Shown piece by piece: positions 1 through 8,892 of a DNA stretch of 64,000 nt (its first letter is position 1; the number at the start of each line of letters is the position of its first letter). This DNA comes from Micromonospora sp. WMMD1102. GTDB lineage: Bacteria; Actinomycetota; Actinomycetes; Mycobacteriales; Micromonosporaceae. The position numbers and the translations under genes are program-made. Below the pieces are notes generated by a model. The model worked only from the letters and a program-made list of their open reading frames with translations, was not told where the DNA came from and searched no databases. The stretch covers positions 5,521,001 to 5,585,000 of the forward strand of contig NZ_JARUBN010000001.1 in the NCBI RefSeq assembly GCF_029626265.1, given 5' to 3'.

Positions 1-168
1 CAGCTTCACCTCGGCCGCACGCAGCTTATGGACGAACCTCTCGGCCTTGACTGCGGCCGGGAGCATCGGCCGCCAGTCGTGCCGATATTTAGCGACCATG
101 CTGAGCAAGCTGATCACCGGTTGGTGGTCGTCGGCGTCGAAGACCTGGCTGTCGATGTCAAGAAGCAT
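1..168 (-). CDS. Unknown protein coupled to the AAA ATPase (partial, runs off the window)
   Basis: Only the first 56 codons are inside the window. The ATG overlaps the end of the upstream ATPase gene by 11 bases, so the two are almost certainly co-transcribed and translationally coupled. The visible protein begins MLLDIDSQVFDADDHQPV and contains a basic, helix-prone stretch (KYRHDW, then KAERFVHKLRAAEVKL). I do not recognise the family. An unknown small partner downstream of a DUF3696-type ATPase suggests a two-gene ATPase/effector unit, but that is inference. Confidence 0.6.
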   Translation of the reverse strand, partial: MLLDIDSQVFDADDHQPVISLLSMVAKYRHDWRPMLPAAVKAERFVHKLRAAEVKL

Positions 169-1489
169 GGTCCATCCGATCCGCCTGGGCGGCAGCGAGC
201 GCCCGCACCTCGTGGTAGTCCTGCGAGAAATAGCCCTCCGGCCAGTCCTCGTCGAGATTGCCCAGCTCGTCGATGTCGACCCGACGCACCACCGAGGCGC
301 CATCGCGCTGCTCGACCACGTAGACCCGGACCATGTCGGCGTCGATGCCGTTGCCCACCTCCGCGATCCGGCGGCGCAGCCGCAGCAGCAGTGTCTCGCT
401 GTGCGTCTCGATCAGGAAGCGGGTGCCGGTCGCCTTCGCGGTGTACAGATAGAGGTCAGCCAGTTCGGCGTGCGCGGCCGGGTGCAGGTGCATTTCCGGC
501 TCTTCGATGATCTGCAACGGCTGCTCACCGTCGACGCCACGCAGCTCGTCAAGCACGCACTGCACCAGGATCGGCAACACCTGGGCCAGCCCGGTGCCGG
601 CGTCGGCGAGGTTGACCCGGACCGAGCTGTCCCGTCGGGTCAGCACCGTCGAGAAGAGCGGGCCGGCCTGGATCTCCGCGATCCGCCAGTCCGGCACGAT
701 CGCCGCCAGCTTGTCGTTGACCAGGCGGACCAGCTTGCCGTCGGCTCGCTCGACGTCGTCGGCGAGGATCCCCGGCACGCCCTCGCCCTGCACGCCGAGC
801 TGGCCCGGGTCGCCGAGCGGCAGCCGGTGCTGCCGTGCCACCCGTTCCCGGTAGGGGCTCAGGTAGCGGATCGGCCCCGGGCTCGGCTTGAAGTGTGTCG
901 TGTCGAGCCAGTGCAGCTCAGGCGCATCGCTGAGCCTGGGCAGCAGGCCGGTGAAGCTCACTGTCCGGATCACCGGCTCATGCCCCGGCAGCCGGATTTC
1001 GTACTGCTGCGGCTCGCCACGCCGCACCGGCGGCATCGGTCGGACCGGGATCCCGTCGATGTCGGGCGTTTCCTCACGCTCTCCGGCACCGCTCAACCTG
1101 GTCGAGACGAGCCGCGCGGTCGTGCCGTACGCGCCGACCTCCAGGGTGGAAATCAAAGCGCCGCGGATGCTTTCCACGTACTCCAGGTCGGCGCTCAGCC
1201 GGAATCGAGCTGGCCCGTCGAGTTCGAGGCCGATCGTGATCGGCCGCAGCGTCAGGTGGTCGTGGTAAAGCTCGCGGAAGTCGTCGACCGCGTCCGGGCC
1301 GAGTCGATCCAGGTCCAGCGGTGCGCTGGAGCTGGTGTCGAAGCCGGTGGCGAGGACCAGTGGCGCCCGGGTGAGCACGCTCTTGCCCGAGTTGTTCTTG
1401 CCGAGCACCACCGTGACCGGGGCGAGCTCGACCTCCTGCCGGTCCCGGAAGCAGCGATAGTTTTCCAGCACGAGTTTGCGGAGGGGCAT
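158..1489 (-). CDS. AAA family ATPase, DUF3696 / OLD-like
   Basis: This is a 443-residue SMC/RecF-type ATPase. It opens with the usual 'LxLENYRCFRD' start of this group, followed by a Walker A loop GKNNSGKS at residues 30-37. Near residue 330 there is a Walker B segment (LQIIEEPEMHLHP) and then an H-loop region (FLIETHSETLLLRLRRRI). The C-terminal 60 residues match the position of the DUF3696 domain. Proteins of this class act as cytosolic ATPases, often the motor or sensor half of two-gene phage-defence or DNA-repair units with a nuclease or other effector. The coupled downstream gene supports such a unit here. The ATP-binding residues look intact. The exact role is unknown. Confidence 0.85.
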   Translation of the reverse strand: MPLRKLVLENYRCFRDRQEVELAPVTVVLGKNNSGKSVLTRAPLVLATGFDTSSSAPLDLDRLGPDAVDDFRELYHDHLTLRPITIGLELDGPARFRLSADLEYVESIRGALISTLEVGAYGTTARLVSTRLSGAGEREETPDIDGIPVRPMPPVRRGEPQQYEIRLPGHEPVIRTVSFTGLLPRLSDAPELHWLDTTHFKPSPGPIRYLSPYRERVARQHRLPLGDPGQLGVQGEGVPGILADDVERADGKLVRLVNDKLAAIVPDWRIAEIQAGPLFSTVLTRRDSSVRVNLADAGTGLAQVLPILVQCVLDELRGVDGEQPLQIIEEPEMHLHPAAHAELADLYLYTAKATGTRFLIETHSETLLLRLRRRIAEVGNGIDADMVRVYVVEQRDGASVVRRVDIDELGNLDEDWPEGYFSQDYHEVRALAAAQADRMDHAS

Positions 1490-1632
1490 TCGGGAATTCC
1501 TACCACAGTCGGAGCTACCGAAGTGGACCGTCGGGTGTCCGCAACCCGACTCCTGGCATCCCCGCCAACACGGTCAGAAATGATCAAAATTCGGCTGCTA
1601 TCGTCGGGCCGGGACAGCGGGGAGGGCCTGAC

Positions 1633-1986
1633 GTGCTGAATCCAGACGGACTTGTAACCGACACGGACGTGCTGCGAAACTACGCCGGCCACCTTGATCA
1701 GGTTGCGGATGATCTCAAGCCGCTACAGGAACGGTTCGCTGTAAACGGTCCGGCGACGATCTCGATCGACGCACTCGGCAGCCGTACCGGATGGCTTCAC
1801 CTGATGGCCGAGGAGCTTCGCGCATTCCGCGAGACCTATGTGGACGCGCAGTCCGGCACGGAGTGGCGACTGCGCCGGATTCGGGATGCCATCCGGGAGG
1901 CCGGGCGGCTGCTCGGCGAGGCGGCGGACGAATACGACCGGAGTGATCGGGACGCCGCCGGCCGCACCGGGGCGGCTGGCCGATGA
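1633..1986 (+). CDS. EspC/WXG-like small helical protein (type VII secretion-associated)
   Basis: The protein has 117 residues, with no signal peptide or membrane segment. It is almost all amphipathic helix. The N-terminus (DVLRNYAGHLDQVADDLKPL) has the helix-turn-helix layout of EspC-like and WXG100-like ESX substrates. The second helix pair is rich in R and E (LRRIRDAIREAGRLLGEAADEYDRSD). The stop codon overlaps the ATG at 1983, so it leads a short operon with a YbaB-like gene and a membrane-protein gene. This three-gene arrangement is common in actinomycetes near polymorphic or type VII-linked cargo, but no ESX machinery is in the window. Family assignment is by overall pattern only. Confidence 0.6.
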   Translation: MLNPDGLVTDTDVLRNYAGHLDQVADDLKPLQERFAVNGPATISIDALGSRTGWLHLMAEELRAFRETYVDAQSGTEWRLRRIRDAIREAGRLLGEAADEYDRSDRDAAGRTGAAGR

Positions 1987-2086
1987 GCCTCCCACTACCC
2001 GAGGCGGCCTACGTCCTCAGCGGGGTGGCCCGACTGACCGGCGTCGACGACCCGGTCAAGATGCTCAAGGAGCCCGGCTCGACGAG

Positions 2087-2428
2087 ATGGTGCACAGCTT
2101 CGAGGCGACCCGGGCCCGCATCCTGGAGGCCGGCGAAGCCGTGTCGCGGATCCAGGTGACCCGACAGAGCGACGACCGGTCGATCGAGGTCACGGTTGGC
2201 CACGACCGGGAAGTGGTTGATCTCCAGATCGCCGATTCGGCGCTACGAAGGAGTGACGGTCGCGCCATAGCCGATACCGTCCTGTCGCTCATCGCCCAGG
2301 CGCAGGCCGAGTTCAGCCGGACCGCTCAGGAGGACTACCAGCGGATCACCGGTCTCCACCTCGACCCCTCCGCCCTCGACGGCCCTGCCGTGCTCGGCCG
2401 GCTCTCCCGCGAGCTGTTCGGTGGCTGA
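2087..2428 (+). CDS. YbaB/EbfC-like DNA-binding family protein (5' end possibly frameshifted)
   Basis: The 113-residue product has a coiled-coil start (MVHSFEATRARILEAGEAVS), then a beta-rich core with the YbaB-type 'IEVTVGHDREVVDLQIADSA' pattern, and a C-terminal helix. YbaB-family proteins bind DNA non-specifically as dimers. In actinomycetes, divergent members often sit beside WXG/EspC-like genes, as here. An ATG at 1983, in another frame and overlapping the previous stop, encodes a plausible N-terminus (MSLPLPEAAYVLSG through DDPVKMLKE). It joins this frame if one base is restored near 2072. The true protein is therefore probably about 147 residues, or the 1983 frame is a relic. The AAGGAG at 2067 is rather far from the 2087 ATG. 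Confidence 0.65.
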   Translation: MVHSFEATRARILEAGEAVSRIQVTRQSDDRSIEVTVGHDREVVDLQIADSALRRSDGRAIADTVLSLIAQAQAEFSRTAQEDYQRITGLHLDPSALDGPAVLGRLSRELFGG

Positions 2429-2825
2429 GCAGGCCATCCAGAGCGCGCCGAGCATCCCGGACCAGGGCCAACCATTCGTCCTGCGCCGCCGGGGGCTCGT
2501 CTGGGTGCTGGCCCTGCAACCAGTGCTGTGGCTGGGCATCCTGTCGCTGTTGTGCGTCCCAGCCCTTAACCCGTCCGGAGCACCGTGGACCCTGCTGGTG
2601 CTGGTCCTGCCCTTTCTCGTCGTGATGCTCTTCGCGATCCTCCGGGCCATGTCGAAGGTGACCGGCATCTGGCTCGCCGCCGACGCGGACGGAGTCTGGT
2701 TGCGGGCGCGCGGGCGGGCCGGCGGTGACGCCTTCGCGGTCCGGGTGCCCTGGGACCAGATCGAGTCCGTCTTCGCGATCCAGACGAGCCGGACGGGAAT
2801 CTCCGGCGGCCCGTGGACGCTTGTC

Positions 2826-2833
2826 GTCCGGGT
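2826..2833. repeat. IS66 target-site duplication (left copy; right copy 4357-4364)
   Basis: GTCCGGGT is present directly outside both inverted repeats. It lies in the coding sequence of the split membrane-protein gene, whose frame is restored when one copy is removed together with the element. Confidence 0.9.
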
Positions 2834-4356
2834 GTGACTGATCAGGTGGTCGCTGTGGCGGTGGGTAGCCAGGGGCGGCCGGCGATGAGTTCGGTGAGGG
2901 CGTTCATGATGTTGCGGCCGTGTGCGGTGGTGGTGGCGAGGTAGGAGCGGATCAGCGCGAACTGCTGGGCTCCGTCGAGGGTGCGTAAGCTCCCGGATAC
3001 TTTCTGTCGGATCTTGACCATGCGGATCTGCTGCTCGGCGGCGTTGTTGTCGAACGGGGACCGCAGGTCGACCGTGAAACGCAGGTAGTCGTCGATGCGG
3101 TCACGCATCCGGCGGCCGAGCGCGGTCAGTTTCCGGCCGGTCTTCGACTTCTCGTGCTGGTGGTCCTTGACCGCGATCAGAGCGGCCTGGTGGAACAGGC
3201 CGGTCTGCTCGGCCAGCAGGTCTGGGTTGATACCGGACGCCTTGTGGACGCGTGCGGTGTCCGCGGCGGTCTTGAGTCGTAGGATCGCGTCGGCTGCCTG
3301 CCCGGGCCATACCGCCCGCGGTGCCAGTTCGGCGGCGGCGGTCAGTTCCCGCAGCAGGTGGGCGCAGCACAGCTGGTGGGCGGCCGGGGTGTAGGTGTCG
3401 TATGGGGCCCACGCGTCGTGCACGGCGATCCCGGTGATCGAGGCCATCACCTGGCCGGCGTCGATCCCGGCCCGGCCGCGTTTCGGGTGCACCCAGACGA
3501 GGGTGTACTTGCCGGTGGTAGCCACATGCACCCAGTGCAGCTTGCCGGCGACCCGCAGCCCGGACTCGTCGACGTGCACCACGCCCGCGCTGGCCAGCGC
3601 GTCGCGGACCTGATCCACGAACTCCGAATCGGTCAGAGCATCCCCGGCGCGGGCGTGAGCGGCGGCGACCGCGCCCGCCGACATCGGCACGCCGAACAAA
3701 TCACTCATGGCCTGCGCCGTCCGTGCCTGCGCCCCGAACAACGCCTGCTGCAGATACACCGCCGCGGCCTGAGCCCTCGGCCCGTACTGAACCGGGGCGT
3801 CCACCCCGTCCGGAGACCGGCCGGCGGTGACGTGCCCGCACCCGCACCGGCGGGACACGATCCGATGCTCGGTCACCCGCACACCAACCTCCGGCAGGTC
3901 GAACACCTGCCGCGCGACGACCCCGGCAACCCTGGCACCGGTCAGATCCCCACCACATTCGCCACAGCCAGCAGGTTCGTGCTCCACCCACTCGTGTGGG
4001 TCATCCACCTGCCGCAACGTGCGCCCCTGATGGCCCGGCTGACCGCCGGCACGCCGACCCGACCGGGTTCGCAACGACTTCGGCGCCGGCTTGGCCAACC
4101 CGTCTGACGACGGCGGCCGCGACGAGTTCGACGAGTCCTGCCCAAGCCGGGCCCGCAGATCCGCGTTCTCGGCCCGCAACACCGCGTTCTCCCGCCGCAA
4201 CCCGGCGTTGTCCCGCTCAAGCTCAAGAACCCGGGCCTCCAGCCGGGCAAGCCGCTCAAGCAGCTCCACGATGGACGGCGTTCCGGACACCCGACCATGA
4301 TCCACCCAGACCAGCCCAGGTCAAGCCAACCCGCCGACGAGCACCTGATCAGTCAC
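2834..4356. mobile_element. Complete IS66-family insertion sequence (1523 bp)
   Basis: The element is bounded by perfect 15-bp inverted repeats: GTGACTGATCAGGTG at 2834-2848 and its complement at 4342-4356. It is flanked by an 8-bp direct repeat, GTCCGGGT, at 2826-2833 and 4357-4364. Eight-base target duplications are typical of IS66. It carries one transposase gene on the minus strand and none of the accessory tnpA/tnpB genes of classical IS66, as in the simpler TnpC-only members. The intact ends, intact transposase and perfect target duplication point to a recent insertion. Confidence 0.93.
2842..4305 (-). CDS. IS66-family transposase (TnpC type)
   Basis: The protein has 487 residues. A leucine-zipper coiled coil comes first (about residues 10-50: LLERLARLEARVLELE). 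It is followed by the IS66 signature 'LGQDSSNSSRPPSSDG', then a Cys-rich zinc-binding segment (CGECGGDL, CGCGH) and the DDE catalytic core with VHVDESGLRV, CCAHLLREL and the late FDNNAAEQQIRMVKIRQKVSG block that supplies the glutamate. It catalyses excision and insertion of its own element. The stop codon lies inside the left inverted repeat. No frameshift is seen, so it is probably active. Confidence 0.93.
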   Translation of the reverse strand: MDHGRVSGTPSIVELLERLARLEARVLELERDNAGLRRENAVLRAENADLRARLGQDSSNSSRPPSSDGLAKPAPKSLRTRSGRRAGGQPGHQGRTLRQVDDPHEWVEHEPAGCGECGGDLTGARVAGVVARQVFDLPEVGVRVTEHRIVSRRCGCGHVTAGRSPDGVDAPVQYGPRAQAAAVYLQQALFGAQARTAQAMSDLFGVPMSAGAVAAAHARAGDALTDSEFVDQVRDALASAGVVHVDESGLRVAGKLHWVHVATTGKYTLVWVHPKRGRAGIDAGQVMASITGIAVHDAWAPYDTYTPAAHQLCCAHLLRELTAAAELAPRAVWPGQAADAILRLKTAADTARVHKASGINPDLLAEQTGLFHQAALIAVKDHQHEKSKTGRKLTALGRRMRDRIDDYLRFTVDLRSPFDNNAAEQQIRMVKIRQKVSGSLRTLDGAQQFALIRSYLATTTAHGRNIMNALTELIAGRPWLPTATATT

Positions 4357-4525
4357 GTCCGGGTCAAGGACCTCCCCGCCACGCTACGTCCACCCGACCA
4401 GCGCACGGCCGCACGCTCGACGTTCACGGTGAGCCTGTGGCTGTCGAACTACTCGGCCCCCGAGGCAATCGACCTGCTCACTCGGCTTTCCGCACAGCGG
4501 GCCCCGGTCGGCTGAGAACCTACGG

Positions 4526-7500
4526 TCAGCCGTCCCGCACGGCCACACTGACCGGGTCCAGCCAGCCGGGGGCGAGATAGACCGACTGGCTCGACGGCGA
4601 AGTCAGCGGCACCTGCACCTCGTCCAGCAACACCGGCTCCTGCTTGCGGGCCGGCACCAGCAGCAGCCGGGCCGCCGGCCGGGGTCGAGCCGGGTCGGCC
4701 AACTCCTGGAAAAGTCCGAGCTGGCCATACCGGGCCAGTGGCGCCGCCTCGGTGATCAGGACCGGGCCGTCGGCCGCCGCCAGCGCTTCGCTGACCGCCG
4801 GCACCACATGATGGCGTACCAGATCGGTCAGGCTGCGGAAGTCGGCGTCGGTCGGCACGCCGTTGTCTGCGGCGAGGATCGCCTCCCACGGGAAGCCGAG
4901 CGACCGCAGCCGGTTCAGCAGGATCTCGGTGACGTCGACCTCGGTCAGCGGCAGCCGGGTCAGCAACGCACGCCGCGCCGCGCCAAGCCGGCGGAACGGC
5001 GCCAGCACCGCCAGAAAGGAATGCCGCTCGATCGCCCCGGCCAGCTTCCGCGCCGTCTCGTCCGCCGCGTCCAGGCCGAACAGCGGACCGTGCGTGGTCC
5101 GGGTGCCCGTCCGGGTGCCGGAGAGTGCTGACGACACGGTGACCGGGCCGTACGCCCGCTGGGCCGGATGCCAGGTCAGCGGCACCCGGGCGGCGGCCAG
5201 CAGTTCGCCCAGTGCCGGCCGGTCGGGCAGCTCCTCGGCCCGGGGAAAGCGGCGCCGCACCCGGGCTCGCAGATCGTCGACACCCAGCCGCTGGCCGATC
5301 AGGCTACCCGCCGCCAGCCGCAGCGCCCGCTCCGCCGGCATCCCCACCGGATACAACTGCCCTTGGGCGTTGACGTCCACCTCACCGTTGCTGCCGGCGG
5401 CGGCGAGCTGCAACAGCCGCAGCTCCGCAAGCGCCGGCCCACGCGGCGCCCCCGCGCTCCCCCCGCCCGGTACGCCCACCGGCTCGGCGACCCGGCGCAA
5501 CTCCTCGACCGCCCGTTGCCGGGTGGGCAGCGGATCGCCGTCGACCAGTTCCCTGGCCCGACGGCCGAGCCGGACGACGTACCCCAGCAGGTCGGCGGCG
5601 GTGACAAGCGCCGCCGGGTCGTCCGGCTCCCGCCCGATCAACACCTGGTCGGAGCCGCGGAACCGCTGGATGTCGAGCCGGGCATCGCCGCCTCGGGACA
5701 GCTCCGCCTCCACCGCGGCCCGGACCAGGCCGATCGCCTGCGGTAGCCGCTTCGCTCCGACCGTGTACGACCCGCGGGCCATGATCAGCGCCTCGGCCAG
5801 TTCCTCTGCCGACATCACCCCGCCGCGCGCATCTAGCAACGACACGATCTCGTCCCGTACCGCCGTCACGGCCGGCTCGGCGAGCCACTTCTTGACCTGC
5901 CCGCGCAACAGAGCCGAGATTTGTGGCTGTGTCTGCCCGGTTGCCCGCGCCGCCTCACTCTGTGCCGGCCAGCGCAGGAAACCGCCCTCGGTCGTGGTCG
6001 CCTGGCCGAGCATCACCGCCAAGGTCTCCCGGATCTTCCGGTTGCGGCTGTTCGCTGCCGGCAGCAGGGTCGCGCAGGCCGCCTCGATCCCGTGCGCCAG
6101 CGGCCGGTCGTCCGTCGCTGGCTCCGCCGGCAACAGCGCTCGCAGTGCCCGTGCCTGAGCCAGGATCTCCTTCCGGGTGGCGTCCGGCACCCCCTTGGCC
6201 CGGGTCAGCTCCGACGGCTCCGCGTCAAGCAGCTCTCCGACCGTGTGCACGCCGAGCCGTTCCAGCGCCGAGCGGGCCCGCGCGGTCAGTTCGGCGGCCT
6301 CCAGTGGAGACTTCCGGGTCAATCCGACGACCGTGGCGGAAAGGGCCGACGGCTCCGGATCCGAGGCCGGAACGTGCTGGAAGATGGCCCGCCACGCGTC
6401 GGTCATCTCGTCCACGGTCTCGAACCGCCGGGCCGCGTCCCTGGCCAGCGCCTTCGCGAAAAACTCGACCAACCGGTCGGCCACCGCCGGATCGAACACC
6501 GCCGGATCGAGGCTGACTTCGTCGCTGACCACCGCCGGGTTGGCGTTGTCGCTCCAGCGCGGCAACGTGCCGGTAGCCATCTCGTAGAGAGTGACGGCGG
6601 CAGCGAACCGCTCGGCCGCCGCGTCGTAGCGCAGCCGCCGCGGCGGGCCGAGGAACGGATCGAGGTACGCCACGGTGCCCGCGCCCAGCTCGGTCGCCGG
6701 CGTCGAGGAGAGCGAGAAGTCGAAGACACACAGGTGCGGCTGCCGGTCGCTGGGGCGGGGTCGGGCAGCCAGGTTGGCCGGCTTCAGGTCGCGGTGCCAC
6801 ACCCCCATCCCGTCCAGATATCTGAGGATGTCGAGCAGGTCCCGGCCATAACGTTCCAGCAGATCCAGCACCAACCGGCCGCCACGCAGGTCCTCGGCCA
6901 GGGTGCGCGGGCCGGCGCTCTCCATCAGGATCGCCGTCCGGTTGCCGACGGTCACCGGTCCCTTGACCAGTGCAGCCACCTGGGGATGTTTCAGCCCGGC
7001 GAGGGTACGCGCCTCCGCCTTCAGCCGCTCCTCGTGCTGCTCGTCCCGGGCGACTTTCAACACCAGATCCCGGGAGCCGCCATTTTCGTTTTTCATCGTC
7101 ACCAGCAGCGCCACCGCGGTCGCCCCGGCACCGAGCCGATCCCGCACCACCAGGCCGCCGTCGAGTTCGTCATTCCGATGCGCCAGCAGTGGATCGAGTA
7201 CCGGCTCGGGCTCGGGCTGGGTCAACTCCTCCCAGACCTTCTCCAGCCCCATCCGGAACGCCGTCACGCTCGGCAGCCGGTGCGCCGGGTCACCGCGGGT
7301 CGCGTCGTAGACGAGGGTGACAAGCGAGTGCGGCATCCCGTCCAAGGCGGCATCGAGACGCAGGCCACTGTCACGCACGGCGGAGGCCAGTTCCTCCGGG
7401 CTCGCGGCCGGCGCCTCGCCCACGACGATTCGATAGGTCAACGCGCCGAGGGCGAAGACGTCGAGCTGGTGTCCGGGAAGTCGAGCCGCGCCCGCTGCCT

Positions 7501-8746
7501 CTGGCGCCTGGTATCTGCGCACCTCGTCGTCGAAGAACAGCCCCAGGTTTGCCGAATCGGTCGACGGGCCGAGCCGGGTCAGCTGGGTGTTGGCAGCCAT
7601 CCGGCCACCCGTCTGCCAATCGGTCACCACCAGTGACGGGCGCGGGCCGTCCGGCTCGCCGACGAAGACCGCCCGGGGCGACAGCGCGCGGTGTGCGAGC
7701 CGACGCGAGTGGGCATAGCTGATGATCTCGGCGAGATCCTGCACGACCTGCAACTTCTGCGCCAGGGTAAATGTGGCGCGCTGCACCAGCCACTGGTCGA
7801 GACGCGTCCAGTCCTGGTCGTGGTCGAAGACGACCGCCGGTCCCCACGCGTGGTCGACCAGATCGTGCGCCCGGGCGATCCCCGGGTGGTGGATGCCCTG
7901 CAACAGCCGGAACTCGCGTTCGGCGGCCCGACGGATATCCGGCACCTCGTCCTCGGCCGCCCGGCTGGTCAGATAGAACCGGACTCGGCGCACCAGTGAG
8001 GTGTCCATCGCATGTCCGGCCAGGAAGTCCTGCCACCCAAGCCCTTCGGCGAAAGGCCGGGGCATCAGCAGCAACTGGCCGACCTTGCGGTCCGCAACCG
8101 AAGGGCGAATCTTCGCCCCCCTCACCAGATCGACGATCTGCCGTCCCCGCGTCGCATCGACCAGGTGCGCCGGATTCCGCGGTCGGGCGAGCAGCATCTC
8201 CTTGACACTTGGCAGGCCCGAGTCGTGGCCGTCCAGCCCGTAGACGTGCTGGGCACCGATCGGATCCAACGCGGCACGCATCGCTCGGGCATGCAGGAAC
8301 ACCGCCGCGCCGACATACGGCGCCTGGTACTCCCGGCCCTGTTGCCGGGCGTAGTAGCGGATCAGGCTGGCGAGCCTCTTGGCCTTCCGGTTCGCCAGAA
8401 CGTAGGGGTTGTCCTCGGGGATCAGCCGCGAGTTGGGGGCCCGCCGCAACCACTGGCCGCCGTCTCCCCGGACCTCACCCAGCCAGTGCTTGAGTTCCAG
8501 CACGTAGAGACCACTCGGCGTGAGCACCAGAGCGTCGACCTCGTTAATCGAGCCGTCGCTGCCGACGAACTCGACATTCGCCCAGACGTGGTAGGGGTCC
8601 ATGTCCGGCAGATAGCTGGCGAGCTCGCGGAGGCCCTCCTGCTCGTGCAGGTGAGGACTGGAGTTGATCTGCTCCCAGCGCGGTGAGTCCTGACGCACCC
8701 GACCTTCCCCCAACGCGTTGTGTAAGTCGTTTACCCATCGTGCCAC
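4526..8746 (-). CDS. PglW-like NERD domain / double serine-threonine kinase protein
   Basis: The protein has 1406 residues. A NERD nuclease-like domain lies near residues 45-160, with D71 and E84-x-K86 of a PD-(D/E)XK centre (YVLELKHW). Next is a first kinase-like domain (about 230-500) in which HRD reads HRA (near 352) and DFG reads TDWQ, so it is probably a pseudokinase. A second kinase domain (about 530-790) has a glycine loop GAGATAV, HRDLKPANL near 647 and DFS in place of DFG. A helix-hairpin-helix segment near 825-860 (LERLGVHTVGELLDAEPSEL) precedes a long C-terminal region. This matches PglW of the Pgl/BREX type 2 phage-defence system in layout and size. No pglX, pglY or pglZ lies in the window, so it is an orphan here. 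Confidence 0.85.
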   Translation of the reverse strand: MARWVNDLHNALGEGRVRQDSPRWEQINSSPHLHEQEGLRELASYLPDMDPYHVWANVEFVGSDGSINEVDALVLTPSGLYVLELKHWLGEVRGDGGQWLRRAPNSRLIPEDNPYVLANRKAKRLASLIRYYARQQGREYQAPYVGAAVFLHARAMRAALDPIGAQHVYGLDGHDSGLPSVKEMLLARPRNPAHLVDATRGRQIVDLVRGAKIRPSVADRKVGQLLLMPRPFAEGLGWQDFLAGHAMDTSLVRRVRFYLTSRAAEDEVPDIRRAAEREFRLLQGIHHPGIARAHDLVDHAWGPAVVFDHDQDWTRLDQWLVQRATFTLAQKLQVVQDLAEIISYAHSRRLAHRALSPRAVFVGEPDGPRPSLVVTDWQTGGRMAANTQLTRLGPSTDSANLGLFFDDEVRRYQAPEAAGAARLPGHQLDVFALGALTYRIVVGEAPAASPEELASAVRDSGLRLDAALDGMPHSLVTLVYDATRGDPAHRLPSVTAFRMGLEKVWEELTQPEPEPVLDPLLAHRNDELDGGLVVRDRLGAGATAVALLVTMKNENGGSRDLVLKVARDEQHEERLKAEARTLAGLKHPQVAALVKGPVTVGNRTAILMESAGPRTLAEDLRGGRLVLDLLERYGRDLLDILRYLDGMGVWHRDLKPANLAARPRPSDRQPHLCVFDFSLSSTPATELGAGTVAYLDPFLGPPRRLRYDAAAERFAAAVTLYEMATGTLPRWSDNANPAVVSDEVSLDPAVFDPAVADRLVEFFAKALARDAARRFETVDEMTDAWRAIFQHVPASDPEPSALSATVVGLTRKSPLEAAELTARARSALERLGVHTVGELLDAEPSELTRAKGVPDATRKEILAQARALRALLPAEPATDDRPLAHGIEAACATLLPAANSRNRKIRETLAVMLGQATTTEGGFLRWPAQSEAARATGQTQPQISALLRGQVKKWLAEPAVTAVRDEIVSLLDARGGVMSAEELAEALIMARGSYTVGAKRLPQAIGLVRAAVEAELSRGGDARLDIQRFRGSDQVLIGREPDDPAALVTAADLLGYVVRLGRRARELVDGDPLPTRQRAVEELRRVAEPVGVPGGGSAGAPRGPALAELRLLQLAAAGSNGEVDVNAQGQLYPVGMPAERALRLAAGSLIGQRLGVDDLRARVRRRFPRAEELPDRPALGELLAAARVPLTWHPAQRAYGPVTVSSALSGTRTGTRTTHGPLFGLDAADETARKLAGAIERHSFLAVLAPFRRLGAARRALLTRLPLTEVDVTEILLNRLRSLGFPWEAILAADNGVPTDADFRSLTDLVRHHVVPAVSEALAAADGPVLITEAAPLARYGQLGLFQELADPARPRPAARLLLVPARKQEPVLLDEVQVPLTSPSSQSVYLAPGWLDPVSVAVRDG

Positions 8747-8892
8747 TACCCGGCGGACAAATGTCGTAGGCAGCAGCTCAGCACCGAGAGTAGGCAGGAA
8801 GTCACCTGACGGTCATCGGCGCGCCCGACCGACGCGCGCTATCCGCTCTCGCTCGCCTGACGCGGCCGGTCCGGCGATCCAGTCGAGGTCCA

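Larger units (their letters stand above)
2421..4515 (+). pseudogene. Two-pass membrane protein gene split by an IS66 insertion
   Basis: The gene starts at a GTG that overlaps the YbaB-like stop by 8 bases. It encodes a cytosolic lead, two membrane helices (roughly residues 28-48 and 54-72) and a PH-like beta region (WLAADADGVWLRARG). At 2833 the frame runs into the IS and stops three bases later. Removing the IS and one copy of the 8-bp target duplication restores the frame exactly. VVRV continues into KDLPATLRPPDQ at 4365 and ends at the TGA at 4513-4515, giving a 187-residue protein. The family is not recognised; it resembles small bPH2-like membrane proteins. The 3' half has no promoter of its own that I can see. 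Confidence 0.85.

Noticed and set aside
4526..8746. A complete Pgl/BREX type 2 system
   Set aside because: Only the PglW-like component is present. No methylase, ATPase PglY or phosphatase PglZ is seen on either side.
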